Of a stretch of DNA of 64,000 nucleotides, positions 28,761 through 38,312 are shown piece by piece. The stretch is from contig NZ_SLWW01000002.1 in assembly GCF_004342445.1 (NCBI RefSeq), positions 248,001 through 312,000 of the forward strand. Direction: 5' to 3'. Position 1 is the stretch's first letter; each line of letters starts with the position of its first letter. A program made the position numbers and the translations under genes. The notes under the pieces are model-generated. The model had not been told where the DNA came from. It did no database searches and worked only from the letters and a program-made list of their open reading frames with translations. This DNA comes from Rhodovulum euryhalinum (GTDB lineage Bacteria > Pseudomonadota > Alphaproteobacteria > Rhodobacterales > Rhodobacteraceae).

Positions 28761-29636
28761 ATGCGATCCCCCCTATTCGAGGCCTTTGTCGAGCCCGCCC
28801 GCCTTTACCCCGAACTCTGGCGCCTGCTGCTGGGGCTGGGCGTGGTCGCCCTGATCTATGCGGGCTGCTTTGCGCTGATGCTGGTTGCGGCCTATCCTGT
28901 TCTCGGTCCGCTCAACTATTTCGGCTGGCTCCAGGGCCTGACCGCGCCCACCGCCCCGGGCCAGACGCTGTTCGTGCTGGCCACCTTCCTGGGCATGGGC
29001 CTGGGCGTGCTGATCGCCACGCCCGCGCTGCACTATCGCGAACCGGGCAGCCTGTTCGGCCCCCTACGCGACACGGCGCGCGGCTTTTTCACCGCGCTCG
29101 GCGCGCTGGTGCCGGTCTATGCGCTGCTGCTTTTCGTCAGCGGCGCGCTGATCCCGCTGGAGGGCAACCTGCCCCTTGGCGACTGGGCGCGGGTTTTGCC
29201 GCTGGCCCTGGGGCTGGTGCTGATCCAGACCGGGTCCGAGGAGTTGCTGTTCCGCGGCTACCTGCAACAGCAGCTTGCCGCGCGCTTTGCCTGGCGGGCG
29301 GTGTGGATGGGCCTGCCCGCGCTGATCTTCACCGCGCTTCACTTCAACCCGATGGCGGGCGGGACCGCCTGGGTCGTTCTGGTGGCGATCCTGGTCTTCG
29401 CGCTGGCCGCCGCCGACCTGACCGAGAGATCGGGCAGCCTCGGCTTTGCCATGGGCTGGCACTTCATCAACAATTGCAGCTCGCTGCTGTTCGTGTCGGT
29501 CAAGGGTACGATCACCGGGCTTGCGCTTTACGTCACGCCGTTCGACCTGACAGACGGCGCGATGGCGCCGCTGGCGCTGGGGCTCGACATCCTGGTGATC
29601 CTGGCGATGTGGCGGCTGTTGCGCGCGCTGATCTGA
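28761..29636 (+). CDS. CPBP-family intramembrane metalloprotease, copy 2
   Basis: 291 aa with the same order of motifs as its upstream neighbour: N-terminal [26 protein letters not shown] (EExxxR), TALHFNP and WHFINNC. About eight membrane segments. The identical stretch [12 protein letters not shown] in both genes and their adjacency indicate a tandem duplication. It lies 76 bp before accD on the same strand. Confidence 0.87.
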   Translation: MRSPLFEAFVEPARLYPELWRLLLGLGVVALIYAGCFALMLVAAYPVLGPLNYFGWLQGLTAPTAPGQTLFVLATFLGMGLGVLIATPALHYREPGSLFGPLRDTARGFFTALGALVPVYALLLFVSGALIPLEGNLPLGDWARVLPLALGLVLIQTGSEELLFRGYLQQQLAARFAWRAVWMGLPALIFTALHFNPMAGGTAWVVLVAILVFALAAADLTERSGSLGFAMGWHFINNCSSLLFVSVKGTITGLALYVTPFDLTDGAMAPLALGLDILVILAMWRLLRALI

Positions 29637-29712
29637 CCGGCCGGGCCACGATTGCATTTCCCGGCCCCGCGGCTTATCTGAGCGGCCAGACCGTTCCGAG
29701 GGTGGCCCGCGC

Positions 29713-30708
29713 ATGAACTGGATCAACAACTACGTCCGGCCCAAGATCAACTCGCTGTTCTCGCGCCGCGAGATGCCCGAGAACCTGTGGACGAAATGCG
29801 ACGCCTGCGGAACGATGCTGTTTCACCGGGAACTCAGCGACAACCTGAACGTCTGCACCTCGTGCGGCCACCACATGGGAATCCGGCCCCGCGACCGGTT
29901 CCTGACGCTGTTCGACGGCGGCATCTTCACCGAGGTGCCGGTGCCCACGCCGCTGACCGACCCGTTGGGCTTTCGCGACCAGAAGAAATACCCCGACCGG
30001 ATGCGCGCCGCCCAGAAGGGCACCGGCGAGAAAGAGGCGATGCTGGTCGCCGAGGGCGAGATCGGGCGTACCCCCGTGGTCTGCGCGGCGCAGGATTTCA
30101 GCTTCATGGGCGGGTCGATGGGGATGTATGTCGGCAATGCGATCATCGCCGCCGCCCAGCGCGCCGTCGAACGGCGCCGCCCGCTGATCCTGTTCTCGGC
30201 CGCCGGCGGCGCGCGCATGCAGGAAGGTATCCTCAGCCTGATGCAGATGCCGCGTTCGACCGTCGCGATCCAGATGCTGAAAGAGGCCGGGCTGCCCTAT
30301 ATCGTCGTGCTGACCCACCCGACCACGGGCGGCGTGACGGCGTCCTACGCGATGCTGGGCGACGTGCAGATCGCCGAACCCGGCGCGCTGATCTGCTTTG
30401 CCGGACCCCGCGTGATCGAACAGACGATCCGCGAAAAGCTGCCCGAGGGATTCCAGCGTGCCGAATACCTGCTGGAACACGGCATGCTGGACCGGGTGAC
30501 GCCGCGCACGAAACTGCGCGAGGAACTGCTGACCATCGTCCGGATGCTGATGGGCCTGCCGCCCGCGGTGATCGCCGACCTGCCGCCGCCCGCCAGCTTC
30601 AGCCAGGGGCCCGCCGAGCCCGAGGCCGAGGATACCGAGAACGCCGCGCCGCCGCGCCGGCCCGCCCCCCCTGATGCCGAGCCGCCCGAGGCGGGCGCCA
30701 AGGGGTGA
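29713..30708 (+). CDS. accD: Acetyl-CoA carboxylase carboxyltransferase, beta subunit
   Basis: 331 aa subunit that, with AccA, transfers the carboxyl group from biotin to acetyl-CoA in the first step of fatty acid synthesis. The N-terminal zinc ribbon has Cys29, Cys32, Cys48 and Cys51. The crotonase-fold core includes [27 protein letters not shown] and [12 protein letters not shown]. The last 40 residues are a Pro/Ala/Glu-rich, probably disordered tail, longer than in E. coli AccD. folC follows 7 bp later, as in many bacteria. Confidence 0.97.
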   Translation: MNWINNYVRPKINSLFSRREMPENLWTKCDACGTMLFHRELSDNLNVCTSCGHHMGIRPRDRFLTLFDGGIFTEVPVPTPLTDPLGFRDQKKYPDRMRAAQKGTGEKEAMLVAEGEIGRTPVVCAAQDFSFMGGSMGMYVGNAIIAAAQRAVERRRPLILFSAAGGARMQEGILSLMQMPRSTVAIQMLKEAGLPYIVVLTHPTTGGVTASYAMLGDVQIAEPGALICFAGPRVIEQTIREKLPEGFQRAEYLLEHGMLDRVTPRTKLREELLTIVRMLMGLPPAVIADLPPPASFSQGPAEPEAEDTENAAPPRRPAPPDAEPPEAGAKG

Positions 30709-30715
30709 ACGGCCT

Positions 30716-31990
30716 GTGAGCGGGGCGCAAAGCGACGCCCTTCTTTCCCGGATGATGGCGCTGCATCCCAAGATCATTGACCTGACGCTGGACCGGGTGT
30801 GGCGCCTGCTGGCGGCTCTCGACCATCCCGAACGGCGGCTGGCCCCGGTGATCCATGTCGCGGGCACCAACGGCAAGGGCTCGACGGTCGCGATGATCCG
30901 CGCCGGGCTGATGGGTGCGGGGCAGCGGGTGCAGGCCTATACCTCGCCGCATCTTGCGCGGTTCCACGAACGCATCCGCATGTCGGACGGGCTGATCGCC
31001 GAGGACGCGCTGGCCGCGGTGCTGGAAGAGTGCGAGCGCGCGAACGGCGGGCAGCCCATCACCTATTTCGAGATCACCACCTGTGCCGCCCTGCTGGCCT
31101 TTTCTCGCGACCCGGCCGATTTCTGCCTGCTTGAGGTGGGTCTTGGCGGGCGGCTGGATGCCACCAACGTGATCGACGCGCCGCGGCTGACCGTGATCGC
31201 GCCGGTCTCGCTCGACCACCAGCACTACCTGGGCGAGACCCTGCCCGAGATCGCCGCCGAGAAGGCGGGCATCCTCAAGCGCGGCGTGCCCTGCGTGGTC
31301 GGCCCGCAGGACGAGGCCGGGATGGAGGTGATCGAGGCGAAGGCCGCCCGCCTCGGCGCCCCGCTGATCGCCCACGGCCAGCACTGGCATGTGTGGGAGG
31401 AACGCGGGCGGCTGGTGTTCCAGGACGAGCACGGCCTGCTGGACCTGCCGCTGCCCCGGCTGATCGGCGCACACCAGGTGCAGAACGCGGGCATGGCGAT
31501 TGCCGCGCTGCGTGCGCTGGGCATGGAAGAGGCCGCCTGCGAGGCCGCCGTCACCCGCGCCGAATGGCCCGCCCGGCTGCAACGGCTGCGCCTCGGCCCG
31601 CTGGTGGATGCGGCGGGCCGGGCCGAGCTTTGGCTCGACGGCGGGCACAACCCAGCGGCGGGCGTGGCCCTGGCCGAGGCGGTGACGCGCCTGCCCCCCC
31701 GACCGCTGCACCTGATCTGCGGCATGCTGAACACCAAGGATGTCGCGGGCTTCATGCGGCCGCTGGCGGGTGTGGCCGAGACCCTGACCGCCGTCTCGAT
31801 CCCGGGCGAGGCCGCGACCCTTCCCGCCGAAACCACCGCCGCCGCCGCAACGGCCGCGGGCCTGCCCGCGACGACCGCCGACAGCGTGGCCGAGGCGGTG
31901 GCGCGGGTTGCCCGCGAGGTGCCGAACGCGCGGATCCTGATCTGCGGCTCGCTCTATCTTGCCGGAAAGGTGCTGGCCGAGAACGGCTGA
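30716..31990 (+). CDS. folC: Dihydrofolate synthase / folylpolyglutamate synthase
   Basis: 424 aa from a GTG at 30716, just after accD. The enzyme joins glutamate to dihydropteroate and lengthens the folate polyglutamate tail. The ATP site IHVAGTNGKGSTVAM, YTSPHLARFHERI, LLEVGLGGRLDATNV, SLDHQHYLG, LDGGHNP and the closing LICGSLYLAG are all present. It is convergent with zapE, with only 12 bp between the stops. Confidence 0.96.
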   Translation: MSGAQSDALLSRMMALHPKIIDLTLDRVWRLLAALDHPERRLAPVIHVAGTNGKGSTVAMIRAGLMGAGQRVQAYTSPHLARFHERIRMSDGLIAEDALAAVLEECERANGGQPITYFEITTCAALLAFSRDPADFCLLEVGLGGRLDATNVIDAPRLTVIAPVSLDHQHYLGETLPEIAAEKAGILKRGVPCVVGPQDEAGMEVIEAKAARLGAPLIAHGQHWHVWEERGRLVFQDEHGLLDLPLPRLIGAHQVQNAGMAIAALRALGMEEAACEAAVTRAEWPARLQRLRLGPLVDAAGRAELWLDGGHNPAAGVALAEAVTRLPPRPLHLICGMLNTKDVAGFMRPLAGVAETLTAVSIPGEAATLPAETTAAAATAAGLPATTADSVAEAVARVAREVPNARILICGSLYLAGKVLAENG

Positions 31991-32002
31991 TCGCCCCGCC
32001 TC

Positions 32003-33082
32003 TCAGCCCCTGCCCCAGTCCGCCCCCTGCATCTCGCGCAACCGGCTGGCCGTGCGCTCGAACTCGAACGCGCCCTCGCCTTCCATATAAAGCATCTCGG
32101 GCACGTCCGCGGCCGACGCGATCAGCCGCACCCGGCCCTCGTAAAGCGCGTCCACCAGCGTCACGAAGCGCCGCGCCTCGTTGTAGTTCTCGGACGACAG
32201 CCGCGGGATATCCTCGAGGATCAGCACCCGCACGGCGTCCGCGACCGCCAGGTAATCGGCCGGCCCCAGCGGCTTGGCGCAGAGATCCCAGAAACTGGCG
32301 CGCGCCACCCCGTTGTGGAACCGTGGCAATTCCACGGCGCGCCCCTGCACGCGAAGGACCAGCGGCGCACCGGCGCCGCCGGTGAAATCGGCCCAGATCG
32401 CCTCCATCGCCTCGCGCGCCAGCCGGTCGGCCGGGGTGAAATAGACATCCGCCCCGGTCAGACGGTTCTGCCGGTAATCCGTGGGCGAGGCGAGGTGCAT
32501 CACCTCGAGCCGTGCCTCGATCATGCGGATGAAGGGCACGAACCGCTCGCGCTGCAGTCCGTCCTTGTAAAGCGCGTCCGGTTCCCGGTTCGACGTGGTC
32601 ACCACGGTGACGCCCGCGGCGAACATCAGCTCGAACAGGCGCCCCACGATCATCGCGTCGGTGATGTCGGTGATCTGCATCTCGTCGAGGCAAAGCAGCC
32701 TGAGCCCGCTGAACAGATCGGCCGCCACCGGTTTCAGCGCGTCGTCCGCCCCCTGCGCGCGGGCGGCGTGCAGGCCGCGGTGCACCTCCTGCATGAAGGC
32801 GTGGAAATGGACCCGCCGCTTGCCCTCGATCGCCACAGTGCCGTGGAAAAAATCCATCAGCATGGACTTCCCGCGCCCCACGCCGCCCCAAAGGTAAAGC
32901 CCCGGCACCGGATCGGGCGGCGGTGGCTTGCGGAACAGCCCGCCCCGCGGCGCGGGGGGCGGGTTTTCCAGCGCGGCGCGGATGCGCTCAAGCGGGCCCA
33001 GCGCCGCGATCTGCGCGGGGTCGGGGCGCAAGTCGCCCGAATTCACCCGGGCGTCGTAGAGGCGGCGCAAGCTCTGGTCCAT
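32003..33082 (-). CDS. zapE: Cell division protein ZapE (AFG1-type ATPase)
   Basis: 359 aa AFG1/LACE1 family ATPase; in E. coli ZapE acts at the division ring and destabilises FtsZ polymers. Starting at ATG 33082, it reads MDQSLRRLYDARV. The Walker A GGVGRGKSMLMD, Walker B LLCLDEMQITD, sensor TTSNREPDALYKDGLQRERF and arginine-rich C-terminus match the family. It is divergent from the MFS transporter gene across 115 bp. Confidence 0.93.
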   Translation of the reverse strand: MDQSLRRLYDARVNSGDLRPDPAQIAALGPLERIRAALENPPPAPRGGLFRKPPPPDPVPGLYLWGGVGRGKSMLMDFFHGTVAIEGKRRVHFHAFMQEVHRGLHAARAQGADDALKPVAADLFSGLRLLCLDEMQITDITDAMIVGRLFELMFAAGVTVVTTSNREPDALYKDGLQRERFVPFIRMIEARLEVMHLASPTDYRQNRLTGADVYFTPADRLAREAMEAIWADFTGGAGAPLVLRVQGRAVELPRFHNGVARASFWDLCAKPLGPADYLAVADAVRVLILEDIPRLSSENYNEARRFVTLVDALYEGRVRLIASAADVPEMLYMEGEGAFEFERTASRLREMQGADWGRG

Positions 33083-33197
33083 GCCGTCAGGTCTAGGATG
33101 CTGCGGCGCAGAAGGGAAGGTGCGGAAATGTGCAGCTGCGCCGGATTGACGCAGGATCGCAACGGCGGTTAACTCGCCCGGCCTAGCCGGAGCCCCC

Positions 33198-34442
33198 ATG
33201 GACCAGACCCGCGCCACCCTGTTCACGCCCGTCCTGATCGGCGGATGCCTGATCATCCTGATCAGCTTTGCGATCCGGGCCAGTTTCGGCGTGTTCCAGA
33301 TCCCGATTGCCGAGGAGTTCGGCTGGCTGCGCGCCGACTTCTCGTTCGCCATTGCGATCCAGAACCTGGCCTGGGGCATCGGCCAGCCGCTGTTCGCCGC
33401 CCTCGCCGAACGTTTCGGCGACCGCAAGGCGGTGATCCTCGGCGCGCTGGTCTATGCGCTGGGGCTGGTGCTCTCGGCCTATGCGGTGACGCCCGGCCAG
33501 CACCAGTGGCTGGAGATCCTGGTGGGCTTCGGCATCGCGGGCACGGGCTTCGGCGTGATTCTTGCCGTAGTGGGCCGTGCGGCCAGCGACCAGCACCGCT
33601 CGCTGAGCCTCGGGATCGCGACGGCGGCGGGTTCGGCCGGGCAGGTGATCGGCGCGCCGACCGCCGAGGCGCTGTTGCGGGTGATGCCTTGGCAAAGCGT
33701 GTTCCTGGTCTTCGCGGGGCTGATCCTCCTGGTGCTGCTGGCCCTGCCGATGTTGCGCGCGCCGGTGCCTGCCGCCCGAACCGAAGGCCCCGGCATGGCC
33801 GCGGCGCTGGCCCGCGCGCTGCGCGACCCGTCTTTCGCGCTGATCTTCGTGGGCTTCTTTTCCTGCGGCTATCAGCTGGGCTTCATCACCGCGCATTTCC
33901 CCGCCTTCGTGACCGAGGTCTGCGGCGCCATCGACCCCTCTGGCCTTCTGGCCAGCATCGGGGTTGCCACGCCGTCCGCGCTGGGTGCGGTGTCGATCGC
34001 GCTGATCGGACTGGCGAACATCGCGGGGACGATCTACGCGGGCTGGCTCGGCAACCGCCATTCGCGCAAGTATCTGCTGGCGTGCATCTATCTGGGCCGC
34101 ACGCTGGTCGCTGCGGCCTTCATCCTGACGCCGATGACGCCAGCCACGGTAATCCTGTTCTCGGTCGCCATGGGGGCGCTGTGGCTGGCCACCGTACCAC
34201 TGACCAGCGGACTGATCGCGCAGATCTACGGGCTGCGCTACATGGGCACGCTTTACGGGATCGTGTTCTTCTCGCACCAGTTGGGCAGCTTCCTGGGCGT
34301 CTGGCTGGGGGGCAAGTTCTACGACCTTTACGGCAGCTACACGATGGTCTGGTGGGTGGGCGTCGGTGTCGGCGCGCTGTCGGCGCTGGTGCATCTGCCG
34401 GTGCGCGAGACGCCCATCGAGACCCGGACGGCGGCGGCCTGA
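33198..34442 (+). CDS. MFS transporter
   Basis: 414 aa with 12 hydrophobic segments. FGVFQIPIAEEFGW in the first helix and loop, and GDRKAVILGALVYALG (the loop 2-3 motif), place it in the major facilitator superfamily, in a group resembling the oxalate/monocarboxylate type. Substrate unknown. It is convergent with the alpha/beta hydrolase gene (4 bp between stops). Confidence 0.88.
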   Translation: MDQTRATLFTPVLIGGCLIILISFAIRASFGVFQIPIAEEFGWLRADFSFAIAIQNLAWGIGQPLFAALAERFGDRKAVILGALVYALGLVLSAYAVTPGQHQWLEILVGFGIAGTGFGVILAVVGRAASDQHRSLSLGIATAAGSAGQVIGAPTAEALLRVMPWQSVFLVFAGLILLVLLALPMLRAPVPAARTEGPGMAAALARALRDPSFALIFVGFFSCGYQLGFITAHFPAFVTEVCGAIDPSGLLASIGVATPSALGAVSIALIGLANIAGTIYAGWLGNRHSRKYLLACIYLGRTLVAAAFILTPMTPATVILFSVAMGALWLATVPLTSGLIAQIYGLRYMGTLYGIVFFSHQLGSFLGVWLGGKFYDLYGSYTMVWWVGVGVGALSALVHLPVRETPIETRTAAA

Positions 34443-34446
34443 GGGC

Positions 34447-35355
34447 TCACCGTCCCAGGAACGCCTCGATCGCGTCGTGCACCTGCGGCGCGTGGGTGAT
34501 GGGAAGCACGTGGCCTGCGCCCGGCAGGGTCAGTTGCGCCGCCCCGGGATTCAGCCCGGCCAGCCGTTCGGACGCTGTGGGCGCGATCAACTCGTCCGCC
34601 TCGGCCCAGATCGCCAGAACGGGGAGGCCCGCCGCGGCGATCCGGCGGTGGTCGGGGGCGAAATCCCCGGCCAGCAGGTGGCGCATGCTGGACAGCATGG
34701 CGGGCAGGAAACCGCGATAGCGGGTTTCCTCGACCTGCGCCGCGATCAGCGCGCCGGGCACGTTCTGCGCCCGGCCGAGGATCCGCGCCACCGCCCGCAC
34801 CATCACCCCGCCCAGCAACCCCATCGCCGCATCGCCCAGCCCCGGCAGGTCGCGGGCAAGCGCCGCGGGCCAGGGCGTGATCTGCCCCAGCCCCGCCGGG
34901 GCGATCAGGATCAGCCGGCCGACCCGCCCGGGCCGGTCGGCGGCCAGCGCCGTGGCGATGGCCCCGCCCATCGAATAGCCCAGAACGGTCAGCCCGCCGC
35001 CCACGCCCAGCGTGTCGAGTAACTCGTCGATCTGGCGCAGGAAGAAGGCGCGGGTCTGGGGGCCGGGCGGGCGGTCGGAAAAGCCACGCCCGTAAAGGTC
35101 GGGGACCAGCACCCGGTAGCCACGCCGTGCCAGCATCCCGGCCAGCCCCTCCGTGAACCAGCCCCCGGTCGAGATGCCATGCAGGCAGAGCGCGACGGGC
35201 CCGTTTTCCGGGCCGATCCAGCGGTAATGCGTGCGCCCCGAGGGCAGGTCCGCGATCTGGCCGGGCGCGCCCGCACGGGCGGCGGCATCCATCGGGCGCC
35301 GCCGTCCGGCCAGCAGGAAAAGCGCAACTGCCAGCGCCGCCAGAGCCCAGGTCAT
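34447..35355 (-). CDS. Alpha/beta hydrolase
   Basis: 302 aa. An N-terminal hydrophobic segment (residues 2-17) may anchor it or export it. Catalytic features are the oxyanion region LCLHGISTGGW, the elbow GYSMGG, an aspartate in AIWAEADELI and the histidine in GAGHVLPI. The class covers esterases, lipases and meta-cleavage hydrolases; substrate unknown. Its ATG overlaps the stop of the upstream ornithine cyclodeaminase-like gene. Confidence 0.88.
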   Translation of the reverse strand: MTWALAALAVALFLLAGRRRPMDAAARAGAPGQIADLPSGRTHYRWIGPENGPVALCLHGISTGGWFTEGLAGMLARRGYRVLVPDLYGRGFSDRPPGPQTRAFFLRQIDELLDTLGVGGGLTVLGYSMGGAIATALAADRPGRVGRLILIAPAGLGQITPWPAALARDLPGLGDAAMGLLGGVMVRAVARILGRAQNVPGALIAAQVEETRYRGFLPAMLSSMRHLLAGDFAPDHRRIAAAGLPVLAIWAEADELIAPTASERLAGLNPGAAQLTLPGAGHVLPITHAPQVHDAIEAFLGR

Positions 35356-36269
35356 CGCCCGCGCCACGCCTCCAGGATATGGGCCGCAGTCATCAGGTCC
35401 AGATGCGCGCCGCCCCCGTTCTTGAACAGCGTGATATCGTCGTCCGACCGCCGCGCGAAGTTGCCCGAACCGAGGTCGTAGAAATCGGCCAGCACATCCG
35501 CCTCGCGGATTGCGCCACTGGCCAGCGGGATCTTCAACTCGCCGATATGGCCCAGCACCGTGTCGCGGCTGTCGACAAAAATCCGTGCCCGTTGCAGCGC
35601 CGCGTCGTCGGCCTCGCGCATGTCGGGGCGGAAGGCACCGATCAGGTCGACATGCTGGCCCGGGCGCAGCCAGTCGCCGCGGATCAGCGGCTGGGTCGCC
35701 ATGGTTGCCGAAGTCACGATGTCGGCCGCGCGCACCGCGCTTTCCAGGTCGTCTGCCACCGCCATGCCCGGGCAGTCGGCGGCCAGCCGGGCTGCCGCGG
35801 CTGGCGTGCGGTTCCAGACCGTGAACCGCGCGTTCGGGAAGGCGCTGGAATAGGCCTCGTAAAGCGACCTTGCCACGGTGCCTGCCCCGACGATCAGGAT
35901 GGTCTGGCTGTCCGGGCGGGCCAGCCTTGTGGCGGCCAGCAGGCTGTCGCCCGCGGTTTTCCACTTGGTCACGAGGTGGAAATCGACGATCGCCGCCAGC
36001 GTGCCGTCGGTGTCGGAATAGAGGCTGACGCCCCCATTCACCGCTGGCCGGTCCCGGGCCGGATTGCCCGGGAAGATCGTCGCCGATTTCACAGCGATCC
36101 CCAGCCCGTCGATCCAGGCCGCACGGTTCAGCAGCGTGTCGGCCCCGCGATAGACAAAGCTGTCGGCGATCGCGGCGCGCGGCAGGGTGTGGCCATGCTC
36201 CAGTGCCGCGCAGAGGCCGGGCCAGGTCAGCAGCCGCTCGCCCTCGGCGAAGCCGATGATCTCAGGCAT
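35352..36269 (-). CDS. Ornithine cyclodeaminase / mu-crystallin family protein
   Basis: 305 aa NAD(P)-binding protein. ATG 36269 lies inside the last codons of the HAD gene, an 8-bp overlap; a TTG at 36278 is an alternative. Features include KSATIFPGN, the Rossmann site ILIVGAGTVARSLYEAY, NRTPAAAARLAADCP and LIGAFRPDMREADD. Members convert ornithine to proline or act as ketimine, alanine or other dehydrogenases, so the activity is uncertain. It forms a three-gene unit with the HAD gene and the hydrolase gene. Confidence 0.9.
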   Translation of the reverse strand: MPEIIGFAEGERLLTWPGLCAALEHGHTLPRAAIADSFVYRGADTLLNRAAWIDGLGIAVKSATIFPGNPARDRPAVNGGVSLYSDTDGTLAAIVDFHLVTKWKTAGDSLLAATRLARPDSQTILIVGAGTVARSLYEAYSSAFPNARFTVWNRTPAAAARLAADCPGMAVADDLESAVRAADIVTSATMATQPLIRGDWLRPGQHVDLIGAFRPDMREADDAALQRARIFVDSRDTVLGHIGELKIPLASGAIREADVLADFYDLGSGNFARRSDDDITLFKNGGGAHLDLMTAAHILEAWRGR

Positions 36270-36891
36270 GGATCGCAACCTCGGTCTGGTCCAGCACCCC
36301 TTCGGCCATCAGCCGCGCGGCCCAGCCCCCGGCGCCGTCGAACAGGTGGGTCTGCCAGCCGCGTGCCGCAGCCGCCGCGATGTTCTCGGGGCGGTCGTCG
36401 GTAAAGATCAGCCGGTCGGGGGCGATGCCGCTGTCCTGTTCCACGATCTCGTAGATCGCCGGGTCGGGCTTGATGACGCCCAGCCGCCCCGAGACATAGG
36501 CCCGGTCGAACAGATCGAAGAACGGATAGGCGGCGCGGGCGATGTCATAGGTCGGCACGCCGAAATTCGTCAGCGCGAAGACCGGCACGCCCCTGGCCTT
36601 GACCGCCCGCAGGATCTGCGCCGAGCCCGGGATCTCGGGGCTGGCCATGTCCAGCCAGTGGCTTTGCCACATCCGGATCGCGTCGGCCCAGCCGGGGTGC
36701 CGGTCGGCCAGTGCCTCGACCGCCTCGCCCAGGTCGGCGCCCAGGTCGACCGACAGGTTCATGCCATGCAGGTCGACCTCGGCAAACAGCGCGCACCGCC
36801 GCTCGGGGCCGAGGTGGCGGTCATAGAACGCCTCGGGCTGCCAGTCGATCAGCACGCGGCCGATGTCGAAGATCACTGCCTCGATGGGCAT
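36262..36891 (-). CDS. HAD-family hydrolase (YihX/haloacid dehalogenase-like)
   Basis: 209 aa. AVIFDIGRVLIDW holds the nucleophilic aspartate; the second acidic residue of the DxD motif is replaced by glycine, as in YihX-type glucose-1-phosphate phosphatases. FALTNFG is motif II and IKPDPAIYE with FTDDRPENI gives motifs III and IV. Cytoplasmic phosphatase, substrate not predictable. First gene of the unit with the cyclodeaminase-like and hydrolase genes. Confidence 0.9.
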   Translation of the reverse strand: MPIEAVIFDIGRVLIDWQPEAFYDRHLGPERRCALFAEVDLHGMNLSVDLGADLGEAVEALADRHPGWADAIRMWQSHWLDMASPEIPGSAQILRAVKARGVPVFALTNFGVPTYDIARAAYPFFDLFDRAYVSGRLGVIKPDPAIYEIVEQDSGIAPDRLIFTDDRPENIAAAAARGWQTHLFDGAGGWAARLMAEGVLDQTEVAIHA

Positions 36892-36968
36892 GGGGCCTCC
36901 TCTGCTCGGGTCGGCGGCAGGCTAGCGGCTGGCCCGGCTTCCCGAAAGGGGGATTCGGGCGGGCGCGC

Positions 36969-37424
36969 CTATCCGCCCCGGCGGGCGGCGCGCAACGCGC
37001 GTTCCAGCGCGTCGAGAAAGCGCGACCGGTCGGCCGCGGAGAATCCCCGGCCGCCGCCCTGCCGGAACGGATCGGCCGCGCGCAGGTCGGCCATCAGGTC
37101 GCGCGAGGCGAGTTTCGGGCCGATATTGGCCGGCGTGAACGCCTCGCCATTGTGGTTTAGAACCTGCGCCCCCGCCGCCACGCATTTCGCGGCCAGCGGA
37201 ATGTCGGCCGTCACCACCACGTCGCCCGGCCCGGCAGTGTCCGCGATCCACTTGTCGGCCTCGTCCGGGCCTTGCGCCACATAGACCATGCGCGCCAGCG
37301 GATGATCGACCGGGCGGATGCCGCCATTCGCGACATAGTGGATCTCCACCCCGTGCCGCTCCGCCACCCGCAGCGCCTCGGCCTTGACCGGGCAGGCGTC
37401 GGCATCGACGAAGACGCGGCTCAC
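36969..37424 (-). CDS. YaiI/YqxD-family protein (DUF188)
   Basis: 151 aa. The DUF188 signature is intact: VFVDADACPVKAEALRVAERH at the N-terminus, VVTADIPLAAKCV and a polar basic C-terminus. This PIN-like fold with its conserved acidic residues suggests a nuclease, but no activity is established. The start overlaps the upstream fghA stop by 4 bp, so it is co-expressed with the formaldehyde detoxification gene. Confidence 0.92.
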   Translation of the reverse strand: MSRVFVDADACPVKAEALRVAERHGVEIHYVANGGIRPVDHPLARMVYVAQGPDEADKWIADTAGPGDVVVTADIPLAAKCVAAGAQVLNHNGEAFTPANIGPKLASRDLMADLRAADPFRQGGGRGFSAADRSRFLDALERALRAARRGG

Positions 37425-38251
37425 CCGTACAGCGCCTCGGCATGGAAGGCGACGTGATCCTCCATGAAGGTCGAGACGAAGAAATAGCTGTGGTCATAGC
37501 CGCCCTGCATCCGCAGGATGCCTGCGTGCCGCGTCTCGGTGATCGCGGCGGCCAGTGCCTCGGGCATCAGCGAGTCGATGAACTGATCGCCGGTGCCCTG
37601 GTCGATCAGCATCGGCCCCTTGAACCCGTTCGCCCGCAGCGACAGGCAGGCGTCGTGCCGCGTCCAGTCCACCTTGCCCTCGCCCAGATAGGCATGGATC
37701 GGCTTCTTGGCCCAGTCCGACTGGCTGGGATGGGTGATCGGTGCAAAGGCCGACACCGACGCGAACCGCCCCGGATAGGCCATGGCGATGGTCAGCGCGC
37801 CATGCCCGCCCATCGAATGGCCGCAGATCGCCTGGCGTTCCTCGTCCACGGCGAAGGTGTTCACGATCACGCGGGGCAGTTCCTCGGCCACGTAATCCCA
37901 CATCCGGTAATGCGCGGCCCAGGGATCTTCGGTGGCGTTGACGTAGAACCCCGCGCCCATCCCGAGATTGTACATCTCGTGATCCGCCACGCCCGCGCCG
38001 CGCGGCGAGGTGTCGGGAAAAACGAGCGCGATGCCCTGCTCGGCGGCCCATTGCTGGGCGCCCGCCTTGACCATCGCGTTCTCATGCGTGCAGGTCAGCC
38101 CCGACAGGTACCACAGCACCGGCACCGGGCCGTCCCCGGCCTCTTCGGGCAGGAACAGCCCGAAGGTCATGTCGCATTTGCAGGCATCTGAGGCGTGGCG
38201 GTAAACGCCCTGCATGCCCCCGAAGCATTTGTTCTCGGAAAGGGTTTCCAT
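37421..38251 (-). CDS. fghA: S-formylglutathione hydrolase
   Basis: 276 aa esterase-D family enzyme that releases formate and glutathione from S-formylglutathione in formaldehyde oxidation. It opens METLSENKCFGGMQGVYRH, and has LSGLTCTHENAM and the nucleophile elbow CGHSMGGHGAL; GYDHSYFF near the end supplies the catalytic histidine. A ribosome site (GAGGGAGC) precedes ATG 38251. The partner glutathione-dependent formaldehyde dehydrogenase is not in the window. Confidence 0.96.
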   Translation of the reverse strand: METLSENKCFGGMQGVYRHASDACKCDMTFGLFLPEEAGDGPVPVLWYLSGLTCTHENAMVKAGAQQWAAEQGIALVFPDTSPRGAGVADHEMYNLGMGAGFYVNATEDPWAAHYRMWDYVAEELPRVIVNTFAVDEERQAICGHSMGGHGALTIAMAYPGRFASVSAFAPITHPSQSDWAKKPIHAYLGEGKVDWTRHDACLSLRANGFKGPMLIDQGTGDQFIDSLMPEALAAAITETRHAGILRMQGGYDHSYFFVSTFMEDHVAFHAEALYG

Positions 38252-38312
38252 GGCTCTCGCTCCCTCGCTGGCCCGACCAAAGGGCTAGCGTGCCGATCCC
38301 GTTTCGGCAAGC

